A stretch of DNA of 64,000 nt, taken from NCBI GenBank assembly GCA_963921825.1, contig OY997595.1, positions 18,283,228 through 18,347,227 of the forward strand. Direction: 5' to 3'. Positions 32,040 through 43,973 of this stretch are shown here, in pieces. Position 1 is the first letter of the stretch, and each line of letters opens with the position of its first letter. The notes under the pieces were generated by a model. It did no database searches. It worked only from the letters and a program-made list of their open reading frames with translations, and was not told the DNA's origin. A program made the translations under genes and the position numbers. The stretch comes from Erodium maritimum. Lineage: Eukaryota > Streptophyta > Magnoliopsida > Geraniales > Geraniaceae.

Positions 32040-33836
32040 TGGTTTCATTTGGAACAGGTTAAAATTTTGAACTTGTTTTCAAAACCTCGGACCAACGTCA
32101 ATTAGGTGGGTAGAGTTAGGAGGTATGCGTCGTGTGCTCAGTGACGCAAGTGAAAATATTTGATGTGTAAAGTGGGAACGACACAAATCTTGATTGTCTC
32201 AATGATTGGTTAAATTTGAATCTCTTTATTATGATGGTTACATCGCTTGATTGGGATCCTTACCCTATTGACTGTAAGGTACAGTGATCGGTGAAGCCGA
32301 ATGGTTGAGATCGGTATTGGGTTAACGAGCGGTTATCGAGCCGTTGTAAATTGGTTGTTGAGTGAATCATTTGTTCAGAAAGATTGATTAATTTGAGTTT
32401 TTGTGGTTTGGTGGCAATGATGTGAATTGCTCAGCTAAGAGTGTACTACGACGGTTGTGAGTTATGGGTAATTTTGTTGAGGTGTACCCACCTTCCGACT
32501 AGAAGTCGGTAAAGCGTGCAACGATTCTGAAATTTTGGGGCACGAGAACCCCGTGGTATTTTGGGGAGCACGAGAACTCCGTACACTAAGAACTTCGAGG
32601 AACATGGGAATTTCGGTGATTGATTGTGATGTATACTTTGAAGAGTGTGAGAACTCTGTGTATTGATTGTGTTGTGTACCTTGTGTATTGATTGTGTTGT
32701 GTACCTTGCGGAGCGTGAGACTCTAAGTATTGAATGCCCTGCGAAAATTTAATTGGTAATTGTCGACTTGATTAAGTGCCCACCGTTATTTAAGAATTAA
32801 AGTTGAAACTAATATTGAGTTTGAAATGAACATTGAGTTTGAAGCTGAGGCTTAAATTAAATTTGAAATTGAGTTTGAAATGGAAAGTAAGTCGAGACAG
32901 AGATTGAGGTTGAGATTAAGATCGGGTTTATATCGGATGAACGAGCGATGCTCGGGTTGGCTATAACACGTCGATTAAATAATTATTGAGGAAATTGCCG
33001 CTTAGGACGGCCGTCGATTGTTAAGTAAAACCTGAAGGGTTAAATTGACCGGGTAATAATGAGTTATTTGCTAAGACCCGCATGGGTTATTTATTGTGTT
33101 CAAGAGGTTGTGTGTTTGAGATGTTTTGTGTGCACCTTATGGGTAGGACTTTGTGTACATGTTATTATATAAATGTCCCGCTTAAGCGGATGGTTAGAGG
33201 AAAATACAAACGAGTCATGCCGAATTTTCGGTAGAAACTGAAGTGTTTGCACTATCACGGGCTTTCTCAGGGGCGCCACTGTAGTCGAGCGTGATAGAGG
33301 GATGTCAAATGGTTACAACGAGATTCGGGGACGCCTGAATCGGGTTATAACGACGTGAGATCGACATGAATGTTATAAGGAATAAGTAAGGGATGAAGAT
33401 TATGGAAAAGAGTTAAGGACGTAAATTGTGAGATTTATCGTGTTGCGATTCTAGACCCTAGTGTTGGGAAGAGACCCAATCGAGGGGTATGCTTGTTGCT
33501 TTGCGAATTGTGTGAATTGATTGAGATTGTTCCTCCTATGGGAGTTGATTGATTTGATTGAACACCGTTGATTACTATTGTGAGACGCACTAAGTTGCGG
33601 CCTTTTCTGCCTATATATAAAGTATTATATATATCTACTGAGCCAAGTGCGGTTGGTCTTTATTTGATCTTTGTGGGACACACGTGAACGTCCTTGTGTT
33701 TTGATCGAACCGGTTGTTCTAAACGAGACTTCGTACTAGCAATCCAAGTGGGATCCCTTTAAGACGCTTGAGAATGTCCCTTTATGATAATTCGAATCAC
33801 TTGAGTTAAAATTGAGTTATGAGTACTTACGTTTAA
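32040..33836 (+). other. Retrotransposon leader region
   Basis: About 1.8 kb between the PBS and the gag remnant with no coding signal. A short 27-bp direct repeat (GTGTATTGATTGTGTTGTGT) lies at about 32657-32705. Long leaders are usual in plant Ty3/gypsy elements. Confidence 0.5.
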
Positions 33837-34640
33837 ATGCAACGAGTACACGAGAGGTTCTGTGTTTACGGTCCGAGAGGGACCAGGAGCCGCCCAGCTG
33901 TGGGACAGAGCCAGACACCAGCTGTTGAGCAGGCAAGGGCAGCGAGTGCCCAGGTTACTACTCCTTTAGAGCACCAGAGTTTGAGAGTGCACCGTCAGGG
34001 TTACCACCTAGAGTTCCTCCAGTCGCAGAGTCGACTCAGGCGACCCCCCATGGATGAGGTGGTTCGCGCAGTACCAGCAGCGCCCAGCGCTCAACGGGAG
34101 ACTACAGTACCGGCACCAGAGTCTGTGCCTACGGCCGACGCCGTCACTATCGAGAGGCCAGGTCAGATGCACAACAACATGGCCAGGCTCTCAGAAGTTT
34201 TCGTAGTTCGAGTACATCAATCAATCCCGGGGGTTCAGACCCCGCCGAGGCTGTAGTATGGTTGGAGCAGATTACCCACAACTTTTTTACTTCGAGAGTA
34301 TTCGGATGATCATCTGAGTTTGTTTTCGCGACCGTTCAGCTTGAGAAAGAAGCATGATACTGGTGGCAGTTGTGCAGATCGGGGTTGGAGGTGAATTTTA
34401 GATATTCAATAGATTGTTCATGGAACAATATCTTTCCCTCGATCCGTTCGAGAGGACCAACACCAGCGGTTGTTTGATTTGCAACAGAGAGGGATGACCG
34501 TCTCTAAGTATGAGACGAGGTTCACGTTCCTGTACCACTTCGCGCCGAGATGGTGCAAACCGAGGAGAGTTGCCACAGGCATTCGAGAGAGGACTCATCC
34601 CGTCTGTCGCGGATCAAGTTGTTACCTTTAGAATGAGAAT
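33837..34640 (+). pseudogene. Broken gag of the Ty3/gypsy element
   Basis: An open frame from ATG 33837 to 34256 encodes an Arg/Pro/Gln-rich N-terminus. Following, in shifting frames with stops, are WLEQITHNFFTSRVF, a WW(Q)L segment, and LQQRGMTVSKYETRFTFLY followed by HFAPRW. This is the pattern of the retrotransposon Gag domain (PF03732 type: RQG.MTV.EYE.KF..L..FAP). Several stops and frameshifts make it non-functional. Confidence 0.7.
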
Positions 34641-35079
34641 TTTCTGTACTAGTGGATCAGGCGCTAGCCGTTGAGAAACATCTTCATAAGGCCGCCATAG
34701 CGCGGAAGAGAAGGCCGAGTCCGAGTGGCTTCCTAAGGCCGTCAAGTATCGCAATACTAAGAGACAGAGGAGCTCAGGATTGTTTCAACCACGGACCCAG
34801 TCCGATGGGACACGACGGGTTGGGGCAGCAGCGTCAATTGGACCTGCCCCAGTGGCACAGTTTTGTTCATAGTGAAACCAGTTTAGACATCCAGGCCGGA
34901 ACTGCCCATGGAATGTTGTATTCACAAACCATCCTGCAGGTCGGCCTACGAGAGCCGATAAGAGGACATGCTATCGCAGCAGCAGATTCTTCCACCACCA
35001 CTGAGAGAGGGACTTCTGTTTCAGCAGGGCCGAGCATACGCGATTGCCGGGCCCCGAGTTGAGGGACTTGATACCGATC

Positions 35080-35300
35080 CCGAGATCGCTTAGAATGCCC
35101 GTTTACGATTTACATTGTGGATTGTGTTTGCTAACACTTGAGCTTTACACGTGGTCGTGTTGTTTTCTTGGTTATTTTCTATGGGAACGGAATTAAAACT
35201 AGTAAGCCCACCCGTATCTTAAACACACCGACCAGAGGTGCGGTAGTACCAACGAACGCCAGTTTGGGTGTGAAAGAGGAGTAACAGACCTAGTAGTACC
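35080..35300 (+). pseudogene. Possible retropepsin (protease) remnant
   Basis: The phrase GTELKLVSPPVS, followed in another frame by TPTRGAVVPTNASLGVK, resembles the sequence just after the DTGATHSF active site in plant Ty3/gypsy proteases. The catalytic Asp itself cannot be read in any frame. Weak call. Confidence 0.35.
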
Positions 35301-37040
35301 AGAAGTTCTTTTCCTTCTTCGATAGTGAGAATCGAGTTTTAAGAACCGATTGGTGAAACATCAGAAGTTCGTCGAACACTTTCGGCAGCGAATGCCCGAA
35401 CAGTGAAAGGCTGCGGCTCTGACCAGTAAACGGTCCGAACGGTCACAAGAGATGACCAGGCAACGATGAGATCAGAGTAGCGCAGCGAAAGCGTGGTGGG
35501 CCTATGCCCACAGGAGTCGTAATCAACAGCTCCATCTACCCCTGCTAAAGGATTTAAGTTTTAAGGTTCGAACCGTCGAAACATTGTTGTTTCAAATTTC
35601 CGTCTAACGAGCGGAAAGTTGCACAAGTGTGTGCCATGCTTAAGAGATTGGAATAGAATGCGCTCCCTACGTTCATCCTGGAAGGACTAAACGGTTTGCC
35701 GCCAGTTCACGCGGAACAGGCGAATAACATCGAGAGTTGTTCAAACGACTTCCCCAGCGGAGAAAATACGGAAGACGAGAACCGGGTACCAATGTGTACC
35801 TTTTACAACAAGAGAAGAACGAACGCCAAACGTCCCGCGAGGACTAAGCATAACCATAAGGTTACGCCTTAGAAGTGAGAGCATCTCACGTTAAAACCCG
35901 GCAACGGATAGCCGAGGGCGACTACCACAAGCTTTCAGGCCAGTAACAAGATGGCACCAAACAAAGCGTTGTGTGATAGGTCGGATTTCGTGCCATGCAT
36001 GGGAACATGGAGAGTTAAGGGTTAATCATTGTTGGTTTTGAGTGTTCAAGGAACGATGGAAGGAACCGCGCTAGTTTCTGAACGGTTCAGATTATCGAGA
36101 TCACCGTGCATGATGATTACTCCTTATGGGATGATTTGGGTGGACTTGACTATAAGTTGTTTTGATCGACAAACGAGTGTCAACAGTATAAGGGTTACCA
36201 CCGATCAGGATAAACTTTATTGATAAATCTTGGATTGTGTTTCGCTGTCGAGTGTGACTATTGTATGTTTGTTTTGGCGTCTTGAAGGACGCCTACTTTC
36301 GACTAGAGTGCCAATATGAGGTTCCATCGTCCTTGTTGTTGCGCGTCGTTCGTCCGACTAGATGTTGGTAGAGTTCGTGGTTGTACGGAACCGTACACAG
36401 GGTTTGAGAACCGTGGTATCGCAGATACAATGACTTATACGAAACGACTTGTTGAGTGGTTGAATCTTTATCAGGTTGAGAATCTTGAACAATTTTACCA
36501 GGTGTGACCTGTCGTTAGAATTGGGCAAGTATGCCGCACTTCGGATAACGTGAGTTTCTAATGGTAGTACGTTTTGAGGCGTGCCGACTTCCGACTAGAG
36601 GTCGGTGCTTTGTTTTATTCACCTGTTTGAGGTACGCCTACCTTTCCACGAGATGTGATGAAACGAATGATTGTTCCAGAACCTTCGGGGTTAGTGAGGT
36701 CTGTTGTTTGTCGTTTGGAGTACGTATCACTCCCTTGGAAGTTGTTTGTAGTCGATCTTGACTTGTTAGTACTTGCGTTACGTCATGTGCGGTTTCGACT
36801 TGGGTTGACTGTAAAGAGTTCCAGCGTGGGATATCGAGATCCTCACCTTAGTTTTCTTAAGTGTTTAGATGTTGCTCGACTCGTGTTGTTATTCGGCTTT
36901 CTTGAGTTAGTAAAACGTTGCGCATGTTTTCGTGAAGTTGGATGAGATGCTTTGTACCGCCAAGTATGGCGTTTGAGAAAATAGCGTGATCTAGTGAAGC
37001 ACGATCAAATGATTGTTGCGTAAATTCGGAAACGGTTAAA
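35301..37040 (+). other. Internal region of Ty3/gypsy element, pol not recognisable
   Basis: Scattered short ORFs only. I looked for the RT motifs (FxDDxLV and DLRSGYHQ type) and the integrase HHCC/DDE spacing and could not place them. Either heavily mutated or replaced by unrelated sequence. Confidence 0.4.
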
Positions 37041-37377
37041 GACCGTGCAGAGAAGAAAAAAGAATTATATGGTTAAAAGGCGCAGACCTTTGGAGTTTAC
37101 AGTCGGTGAGCGCGTATTTCTGAAAGTGAGGCTAAGAAGGACTTTTAGCGGTTCGACCGCGTCGGAGGCAAGTTCGCCCCGCAACTTATCGAGTATTTTG
37201 AGATCTCAAAGCATGACTAGAGCCATTGCCTAGCAGTTTTCTCGTGTTCCCAAACTGCGGGAGTACACCGCGGACCCCTTGCTCGTGAGTCTTGAGCAGG
37301 ACGTTCCCTGAGATAGGATCAAGAGGAGCGCGTGCGTTTTAAATTTCCAGGACGAAATTCTTTTAAGGGGGGTATAC
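37040..37377 (+). pseudogene. Integrase C-terminal/polyprotein-end remnant
   Basis: QRRKKNYMVKRRRPLEFTVG then ERVFLKV match the well-known junction after the integrase core in Ty3/gypsy polyproteins (QKSYADKRRRPLEF.VGD.VFLKV). In other frames LREYTADPLLV and SLEQDVP match the following LRKY..DPSHV segment. Frameshifted within 100 bp. Followed by the GACGAAATTCTTTT leader and purine tract before the 3' LTR. Confidence 0.7.
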
Positions 37378-40300
37378 TGTAAAACCCCGCTCTTTCAAAA
37401 GGGTAACATTTTGGAAAATTGAAACGTTTGGGTATGTTTTTGCAACGAATGGAAAATTGAAAGGAGATATCAAAAAAAAAGGGATCAGGCACGTTTTGGG
37501 CCGGTCAGGCACGTTTTGAGCCGGTCAGGTGCGTTTTGGGCCGGACCCACGTGAAGACCCAGCCCAAAACCGAACCCTAGCCCTAAATAGCCCTCGGCGC
37601 CGCTTCAGTGCCACTGTGCACGCACGTTGTTCGAGGCATCCCTAACCTCTCGCCTATCCTCTCTCGCGAACCAGGGCAACCCTCGTCGCCGCGCCGTCCT
37701 TCCTCGTTGTTCTTCTCCTCTCCACCTCTTACTCCTTCTTCTTCTTCTACTGCTTCAACTCGCGGCGAAACCCCAGACCCAGAAGAGCCCTCTCTTCCTT
37801 CCTCTTCGTTTCGGCGTCAGAACCAGCACGAACTCGTCGGCGACCTTTCCCTCCGGATTCGTTCTCTCTGGGCCAGCAACGAGCCTTCCTTCACCCTCTG
37901 CCCTCTTCCCCGGCTCGACTCACCTGGAATCGCGATGATTCCGAGCTCGATTCGAGCGGGCGTGGCTGGGACCTTCGCCAGAGACGCTGGGCTCTCCAGA
38001 TCTGGAAGGGGGGACGAACGCGGGTCACGTCCCAGAGCTCGCCGTCACGCCTACGGCGTCACCAACACCTCTACGCTCCTCGCCACCCCGTTTCCTCCCT
38101 TTACCGAGCGTTTCGGACGCTGTGGGTGGTGGCCGGAGCACCACTGCTCGCCGGGGACGTCGCCGGAGTTAGGGCACATTCGAGCTCGGGCTCAAACAGA
38201 CTTTGGGCCAGAAGGCCTTGGGCCGGACAGGTGGTTGGGCCGTGAGAAGGTCAGTATGGACCTGACTACATTCGGGTCTTGGGCCTAGTTGGACTTCAAT
38301 AACGGGTCTGGACCGGGTCTGGACACGGATCTTGACCGGGTCTGGACACGGGTCTGGACCGGGTTCGGACTCGGATCCGGGTCAACCCGGCAGTAAAAGA
38401 AAATGATTTTAAAATCAGTTTTAGTTAATTAATTAAATTAAATAAATTGGTTTTAATTGGTTAATTAAAAGACTTTTTGGTTTAATCAATGGACCTTTGG
38501 ACAATTACTGGTTTTGATTAGACGTTTTATTTGTCAAACCTAGACGGGACTCCGCCCGAGCACAAGGGCTTGAACCCGAGCTAGAAGGACGAAGATCACG
38601 CCGGATGCCGTGTGAAGAACGGAGTTGTGACCACTCGAGCTTTTCATCATAGTATTATTAGAGGATGACCGCAAGGTAGGGGAAATCCTAACTACTCGAG
38701 TATTTCATTATTAGAACGCATGCTAGGTTAATAAAATCGTAACAGTCCTAGAATTGCATATAGGAGGCGGATAACTAGAATAATCGTCTCTAAATTACTA
38801 ATAACCGGAAGTTGCTAGAATGTATGCTTAAGATGAGAATAATTAGTACAACTCGCTTTCGATACTTGGGAATTGATTTACTGGTAGAGAGGACGTGATG
38901 AACCCTCGGATTAGTTGTGTGCTAGGTTCACATGCTTGGTTGATAGATATTAGGATAATCAAGAGTCTAATGGAACTAGTTTACTTTACTGTTGTTTAGT
39001 TGAATGTTTACTTGATTGGTTGAATGATTGTGTTGATATAATTGTTGATTGAACGGATGATCGAGTATGAGTGGTTGTGCCAAGGGGTACAATCAAGTGA
39101 TCGATGTACCGATGGTTCGTGACAGGTAAGTATGACGGTAAGGGTAATTGTGGGTATGAATCTCGTGTGGTGTGTATTGATGAACGTGTGTACTTCTAAG
39201 ATTGAGGATTAAGTGACTGTCTTTGGTGTGTTGTGGTGAAATTGGGATTCGATAAGTGTTGGTTGTCGGATGTGTTATAATGTATGTTCTTAATTCTTAT
39301 TCTTGAAATGTTTGTTTGTTTGTTTGGTTCGGTACTACACCGAGGGGTAATCCGGTGCCGTTGTGGTGGTTGGAGTTTGACAGAGACAGTGGGATATTGA
39401 GTGATTATTGAGTGGTTATTGGAGCCTGAGAGCTCGGCAGATCCTACGGGATATTGAGTGATTATTGAGTGGTTATTGGAGCCTGAGAGCTCGGCAGATC
39501 CTACGGAATATTGAGTGATTATTGAGTAGTTATCGAGTGCATTACTTCATGAGAGATGGTTTCTGAGGTTTCACCCAAGGGCGTGCGTCCCAGTGGAGCA
39601 CTACCTTGGTTCCCTATGACATATGGTCCCTTGGAGGCATTTCCGAGAATCCCGATGATGAGCGTCCCTATGGGATTGTTTCCGGTGCCCCGATGTATGT
39701 GCCCCGTCTGGACCGAGGGAAAATCTGATATGATATGGATACTTTGGTGGATCGGTATATGGGAACCGAGGTGATCCCAGAATCTATCCATGGATCGGAG
39801 GCTTGAGAAAGCGAGTGGTTGGCGTTATATTAATTGCTCCCATTTTAATAAGTTATGATTCGTTAAAGTACTTTCATGGAATCTTTTAAGTTACTGTTAC
39901 CTTTGAAAAAACGATACTATTTCATTACACGGATTCCATAACATTTCATTGATGAATAGTATTCACTCGTTCCCAGTTGTGTCGGTTTTCTATTTTACTA
40001 TAAGGTTCTCTATTTGTTCTCTGGGAAGTTATCGTTATCCTTGAGAATGCGCTATTGTTATCGTTGCTTTTTATTTGTTTATTATATCTTTTGGTCTAAA
40101 GGTTTTAAGCACTTGTGACATCAAACTAAAGCAGTTTTATTATTAAACTTGGAGGCTAAAGTTGTTTACGATTTTCCCTACTGAGCGTAAGCTCACCCCT
40201 TCTTGTTTATCTGTTGTGCGTACAGGTGTACTTGAGATCTGGGGAATTCGAGGCTCGAGAGCTTCCGGATGTCTTGAGAGTTGTATTAGAGATGGGTTGG

Positions 40301-40487
40301 TCCATATTGTTGAACTTTATTTATCTTATGTTACTTGTCAAGTTTTGACAATATGTTTAATAATTTTGAATGAAATTATTGAGAAATATTTTGGACTCGC
40401 TTTCAACTTTAAAAAGAGTTTATTACAGTTTTACTACTTTTATCTCAACTGCTTCAGGTCGCGTCTCAAGTCCGGCTAAAACCGGAC
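37378..40487 (+). repeat. 3' LTR (3110 bp, end truncated)
   Basis: Colinear with the 5' LTR but with a single copy of the 1.7-kb unit. Diagnostic bases (ATGGAACTAG, CTTAATTCTTATTC, ACCGAGGGGTAATCC) match the first unit of the 5' LTR, not the second. It breaks at AAAACCGGAC, a dozen or so bases before the expected GGGCGTGACA end, and joins another LTR fragment. Confidence 0.85.
39391..39534 (+). repeat. 57-bp minisatellite in 3' LTR
   Basis: Units start at 39391, 39448 and 39505 (partial). Confidence 0.9.
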
Positions 40488-41607
40488 TTATTCTTGAAAT
40501 GTTTGTTTGTTTGTTTGTTCGGTTCGGTACTACACCGCGGGGTAATCCGGTTCCGTTGTGGTGGTTGGATCGGCAGATCCCACGGGATATTGAGTGATTA
40601 TGGAGTGGTTATTGGAGCTTGAGAGCTCGGCAGATCCTACAGGATATTGAGTGATTATTGAGTGGATTACTTCATGAGAGGTGGTTTCTGAAGTTTCACC
40701 CAAGGGCGTGTGTTCCAGTGGAGCACTACCTTGGTTCCCTATGACATATGGTTCTTTGGAGGCATTTCCGAGCATCCCGACGATGAGCGTCCCTATGGGA
40801 TGGTTTTCGGTGCCCCGATGTATGTGCCTCCTCTGGACCGAGGGAAAATCTGATATGATATGGATACTCTGGTGGATCGGTATATGGGAACCGAGGTGAT
40901 CCCAGAATCTATCCATGGATCAGGGGCTTGAGAAAGAAAGTGGTTGGCGTGATATCAATTACTCTCATTTTAATTGTTACGTTACGTTTTAGTATTTTCA
41001 TGGAATCTTTTAAACTACTATTATCGTTGAAAAAGCGATACTATTTCATTTCACTGGTTCCATAATCTTTCATTGATTACTAGTATTTACTCGTTTCCAG
41101 TTGTGATGGTTTTCCATTTTATTATAATGTTCTCTATTTGTTCGTTGGGAAGTTATCGTTATGCGATGTTGTTCTCGTTGCTTTTTATTTATTTATTATA
41201 GCTTTTGGTCTAAGAGTTTTAAGCACTTTGTGACAACAGACTAAAGCAGTTTTATTATTAAACTTGGAGGCTAAAGTTTTTTACGATTTTCCCTACTGAG
41301 TATAAGCTCACCCCTATTTGTTTATTTGTTGTGTGTACAGGTGTACTTGAGTTCTGGGAAATTCGAGGCTCGGGAGCTTTCGGATGTGTTGAGGGTTGTA
41401 TTAGAGGGGTATTGGTCCACGTTGTTAAATTTAATTTACCTTATGTTACCTGTCAAGTTTTGACACCTTATTTGAATTTTGGATTGAATTAATGAGAAAT
41501 TCTTTGGACTCGCTTTCAGTTCTAAAAGAATTTATTACAGTTTTACTACTTTTATCTCGATTGTTTCCGGTTACGTCTCGAGTCCGGCCAAAACCGGATT
41601 TGGGGCG
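40488..41607 (+). repeat. LTR fragment 2 (diverged, 5'-truncated)
   Basis: Begins in mid-LTR at TATTCTTGAAATGTTTG (equivalent to about 39298) and ends AAAACCGGATTTGGGGCG, close to a real LTR end. More diverged from the main LTRs than they are from each other, so it comes from a different copy. Confidence 0.75.
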
Positions 41608-42019
41608 GTATTCACTCGTTCCCAATTGTGTCGGTTTTCTATTTTATTATAATGTTCTCTATTTGTTCTCTGGGAAGTTATCGTTATCCTTGAGAATGCG
41701 CTATTGTTATCGTTGCTTTTTATTTGTTTATTATATCTTTTGGTCTAAAGGTTTTAAGCACTTGTGACATCAAACTAAAGCAGTTTTATTATTAAACTTG
41801 GAGGCTAAAGTTGTTTACGATTTTCCCTACTGAGCGTAAGCTCACCCCTTTTGTTTATCTGTTGTGCGTACAGGTGTACCTGAGATCTAGGAAATTCGAG
41901 GCTCGGGAGCTTCCGGATGTCTTGAGAGTTGCATTAGAGATGGGTTGGTCCATATTGTTGAACTTTATTTGCCTTATGTTACTTGTCAAGTTTTGACACT
42001 TTATTTAATAATTTTGGAA
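41608..42019 (+). repeat. LTR fragment 3 (5'- and 3'-truncated)
   Basis: Begins at GTATTCACTCGTTCCC (equivalent to about 39959) directly after fragment 2 and stops at TTTAATAATTTTGGAA, where a SINE-like sequence starts. Confidence 0.75.
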
Positions 42020-42233
42020 TAAATTATGCTCAATTGGTGATAGCATCACTCAAGGAAATGCTATAAAGGGTGAGGTCTTGGGTTCAAGTCTCACCAACAA
42101 CCTAGGTTGGTATTTGTCTGTGAACAATACACCAGAGGGGTTGGGGTGTATTGGGCTGCAGACCTAACATCGTCGTGCGTGGGGCTCTGTGTGAGGCACG
42201 GCGGGGTGTTACATATGCTCATCGATTTTCAAG
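42020..42233 (+). mobile_element. tRNA-like SINE
   Basis: ATGCTCAATTGGTGATAGC resembles tRNA box A (TAGCTCAGTTGGTAGAGC), and GGTTCAAGTC at about 42092 fits box B. The tail part has a GTGTATTGGGCTGCAG stretch. The 3' end is unclear because it abuts the T-run of the next insertion. Confidence 0.5.
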
Positions 42234-43434
42234 TTTTTTTTTAGTAAATACGAGGAATATTATAAATGGAAAATGTTTACACCTGGCAAACACAACAGTA
42301 CGGAAATTGAAAATACTGACAAAACATAAAACGAAATTGCTCTTGTAGAATCTTGAGGTGTTCGGGGGGTAGTACTGCAACAACATCCAAAGAACACTGA
42401 TGCAACAGCTCCAAACGGGGTTTCACCGGGCGAGCAGACCCATTCTAGCTTCTTATAGTGGTTGATTAGATATTCTCCCAGGATGTCAGCGTGCGCCGTC
42501 CTCCCTTGACTGATAGTAGTAGGGATCCAAAGCGCGGGATTGCTGACCCCTGAGCGGATAGGGGAACATTAAGTCGGATCTTGATGGTATCACTGCCATC
42601 CTACATTTAGGGGCGGTATACACGACTTGCCCCCTGGACCATCTCACACTCATTCCGCAAGGCGAGGGTGCCTTGAATCTCCCGCCGCTATATATGTTGT
42701 GCCGAAACACGCTTCATTGGCCAAGATAGACCCATAAAATCCTCGAGGCCCAAACCCATCACAAGTCCACCCAGGCCCAGTGGCTTTCTGGTTTTGGTTG
42801 TACGGATCGGGTCATCCGGCCACATGGGCTTCCCCAACAGATCACAGACCCTATCCGACTCCACACCCGCCCGCCACCTCCTTCTGGTGGTCGACATCGG
42901 AGCCGGCCTCCATGGATTTTGTCCCTCGATCTCGTCCTCCACCGCCGGTTCCTCATGTCCCTGCCCAAGAGTTCCACCTCCTCGACGCTCCGACAAGGTT
43001 CTACCGAAAGTTCAGCCCTCCTTGCGATCGTCCCTTTTCCACTGTCGAGTCTGGCGTTGACCCGGACCGATCACCTGCAACATCCTCGGTACTCCTCGTG
43101 GATTCTCCAGGAGCAAAACCTGAGGACACTCTCCTCCCCACGGTCGATAGAGCGTGGGGGACAGTTGCTCCAACGTCGGGAGGACGGGAGACACACGACC
43201 ACGCCCCACTACAACAGTTCCGGTGACCGAAGACCTTGAACGGGGAGGACCGACCTTTGCGCATGGAGGAACGAGCGACGTCCCCATAAGCAGAACTCTT
43301 CTCCGCCCTGCCGTCGATCCCTCCATCGCGATTCCAAGAGCAATGGTGACGAAGGCACCACCATCGCTCTTTGGGTGCAGAAACCCTAAGAGGTTCTGCA
43401 TCTCTAGAAAATTATGAAGAATTCTAATTTTAAT
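42234..43434 (-). mobile_element. LINE-derived non-autonomous retroposon
   Basis: Minus-strand insertion with an A-tail (T-run at 42234-42242) and a possible target duplication, GATTTTCAAG (42224-42233) against GATTTTCGAG (43435-43444), 9/10. The 3' 450 bp are homologous to the 3' module of the element at 47312-49738 (shared GGATTGCTGAC and CGTCCTCCCTTGACTGATA). The 5' part is GC-rich with short Arg/Pro-rich frames; no RT. Probably an internally deleted L1 relative. Confidence 0.55.
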
Positions 43435-43444
43435 GATTTTCGAG

Positions 43445-43973
43445 ATTTTTTTGAAACGGAAAAGAGGTAGTTGTATTACGATTTCATATCATGCTTACAA
43501 GGAGGGACATAACAGTCCCGGATACCAGCTTTTTGTCCCAACCGGCCGTAGCCCGTCGGGCGCACATGGTTCCATACATATAGTCTGCTTTGATTCGCAG
43601 ATCCGAACTCAAGTGTTCCTCGATTCAACGTTACAAACAAATAACAAACCAAAGTCCTAAACTTATTGAGCCAAAAGGTTATTCGACCTAAAATAGTGAA
43701 ACCTACTAGAGAATTAGCCTTCAGTGCAGATTCCCAGAGACCTCCCTATTGCAAAATCTTGTTCGGGGTTGAGAGTCCCGAATTCGGGTGCTAGTGAAAT
43801 AGGCCCCAGCCTACCGTTCCTCCTCCCGGATCCCAGATCCAACAAGGGAGCGGACCCATGCCGGCGAGGGGTGACCCTGGGGCGGTAGGCCGCTACAGAT
43901 GGAAGACGGCGCGTGGAGCCCGTATTCCGGAAAACGTCAGGGGGGCCACGGTGGCTACTGGCTCGAGGGCGAG
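43445..43973. other. Unclassified spacer, possible retroposon 3' end
   Basis: Begins with a T-run (ATTTTTTTG) that could be the A-tail of a further minus-strand retroposon. No gene or repeat partner was recognised in the rest. Confidence 0.3.

Larger units (their letters stand above)
27194..40487 (+). mobile_element. Degenerate Ty3/gypsy LTR retrotransposon with very long LTRs
   Basis: The 5' LTR is 27194-32023, the internal region 32024-37377 and the 3' LTR 37378-40487. Both LTRs start TGTAAAACCCCGCTCTTTC; the 5' LTR ends GGGGCGTGACA. TGGTATCAGAGCC (32027-32039) is the primer binding site, and a purine tract AAGGGGGG lies before the 3' LTR. Gag, protease and integrase C-terminal remnants appear in the Ty3/gypsy order, all frameshifted; I could not find RT motifs. 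Long LTRs, the TGTAA...CCCCG start and the GACGAAATTCTTTTAAGGG leader to the 3' LTR resemble Tekay/Del-type chromoviruses; the lineage is inferred. The 3' LTR lacks its last bases, so no target duplication can be scored. Confidence 0.8.

Noticed and set aside
36029..36945. Several 60-96 codon frames inside the gypsy element
   Set aside because: No similarity to pol proteins that I can see and no consistent frame; background ORFs.
42759..43417. Overlapping Arg/Pro-rich frames on both strands
   Set aside because: GC-rich LINE-derived DNA keeps several frames open at once; none has a recognised domain.
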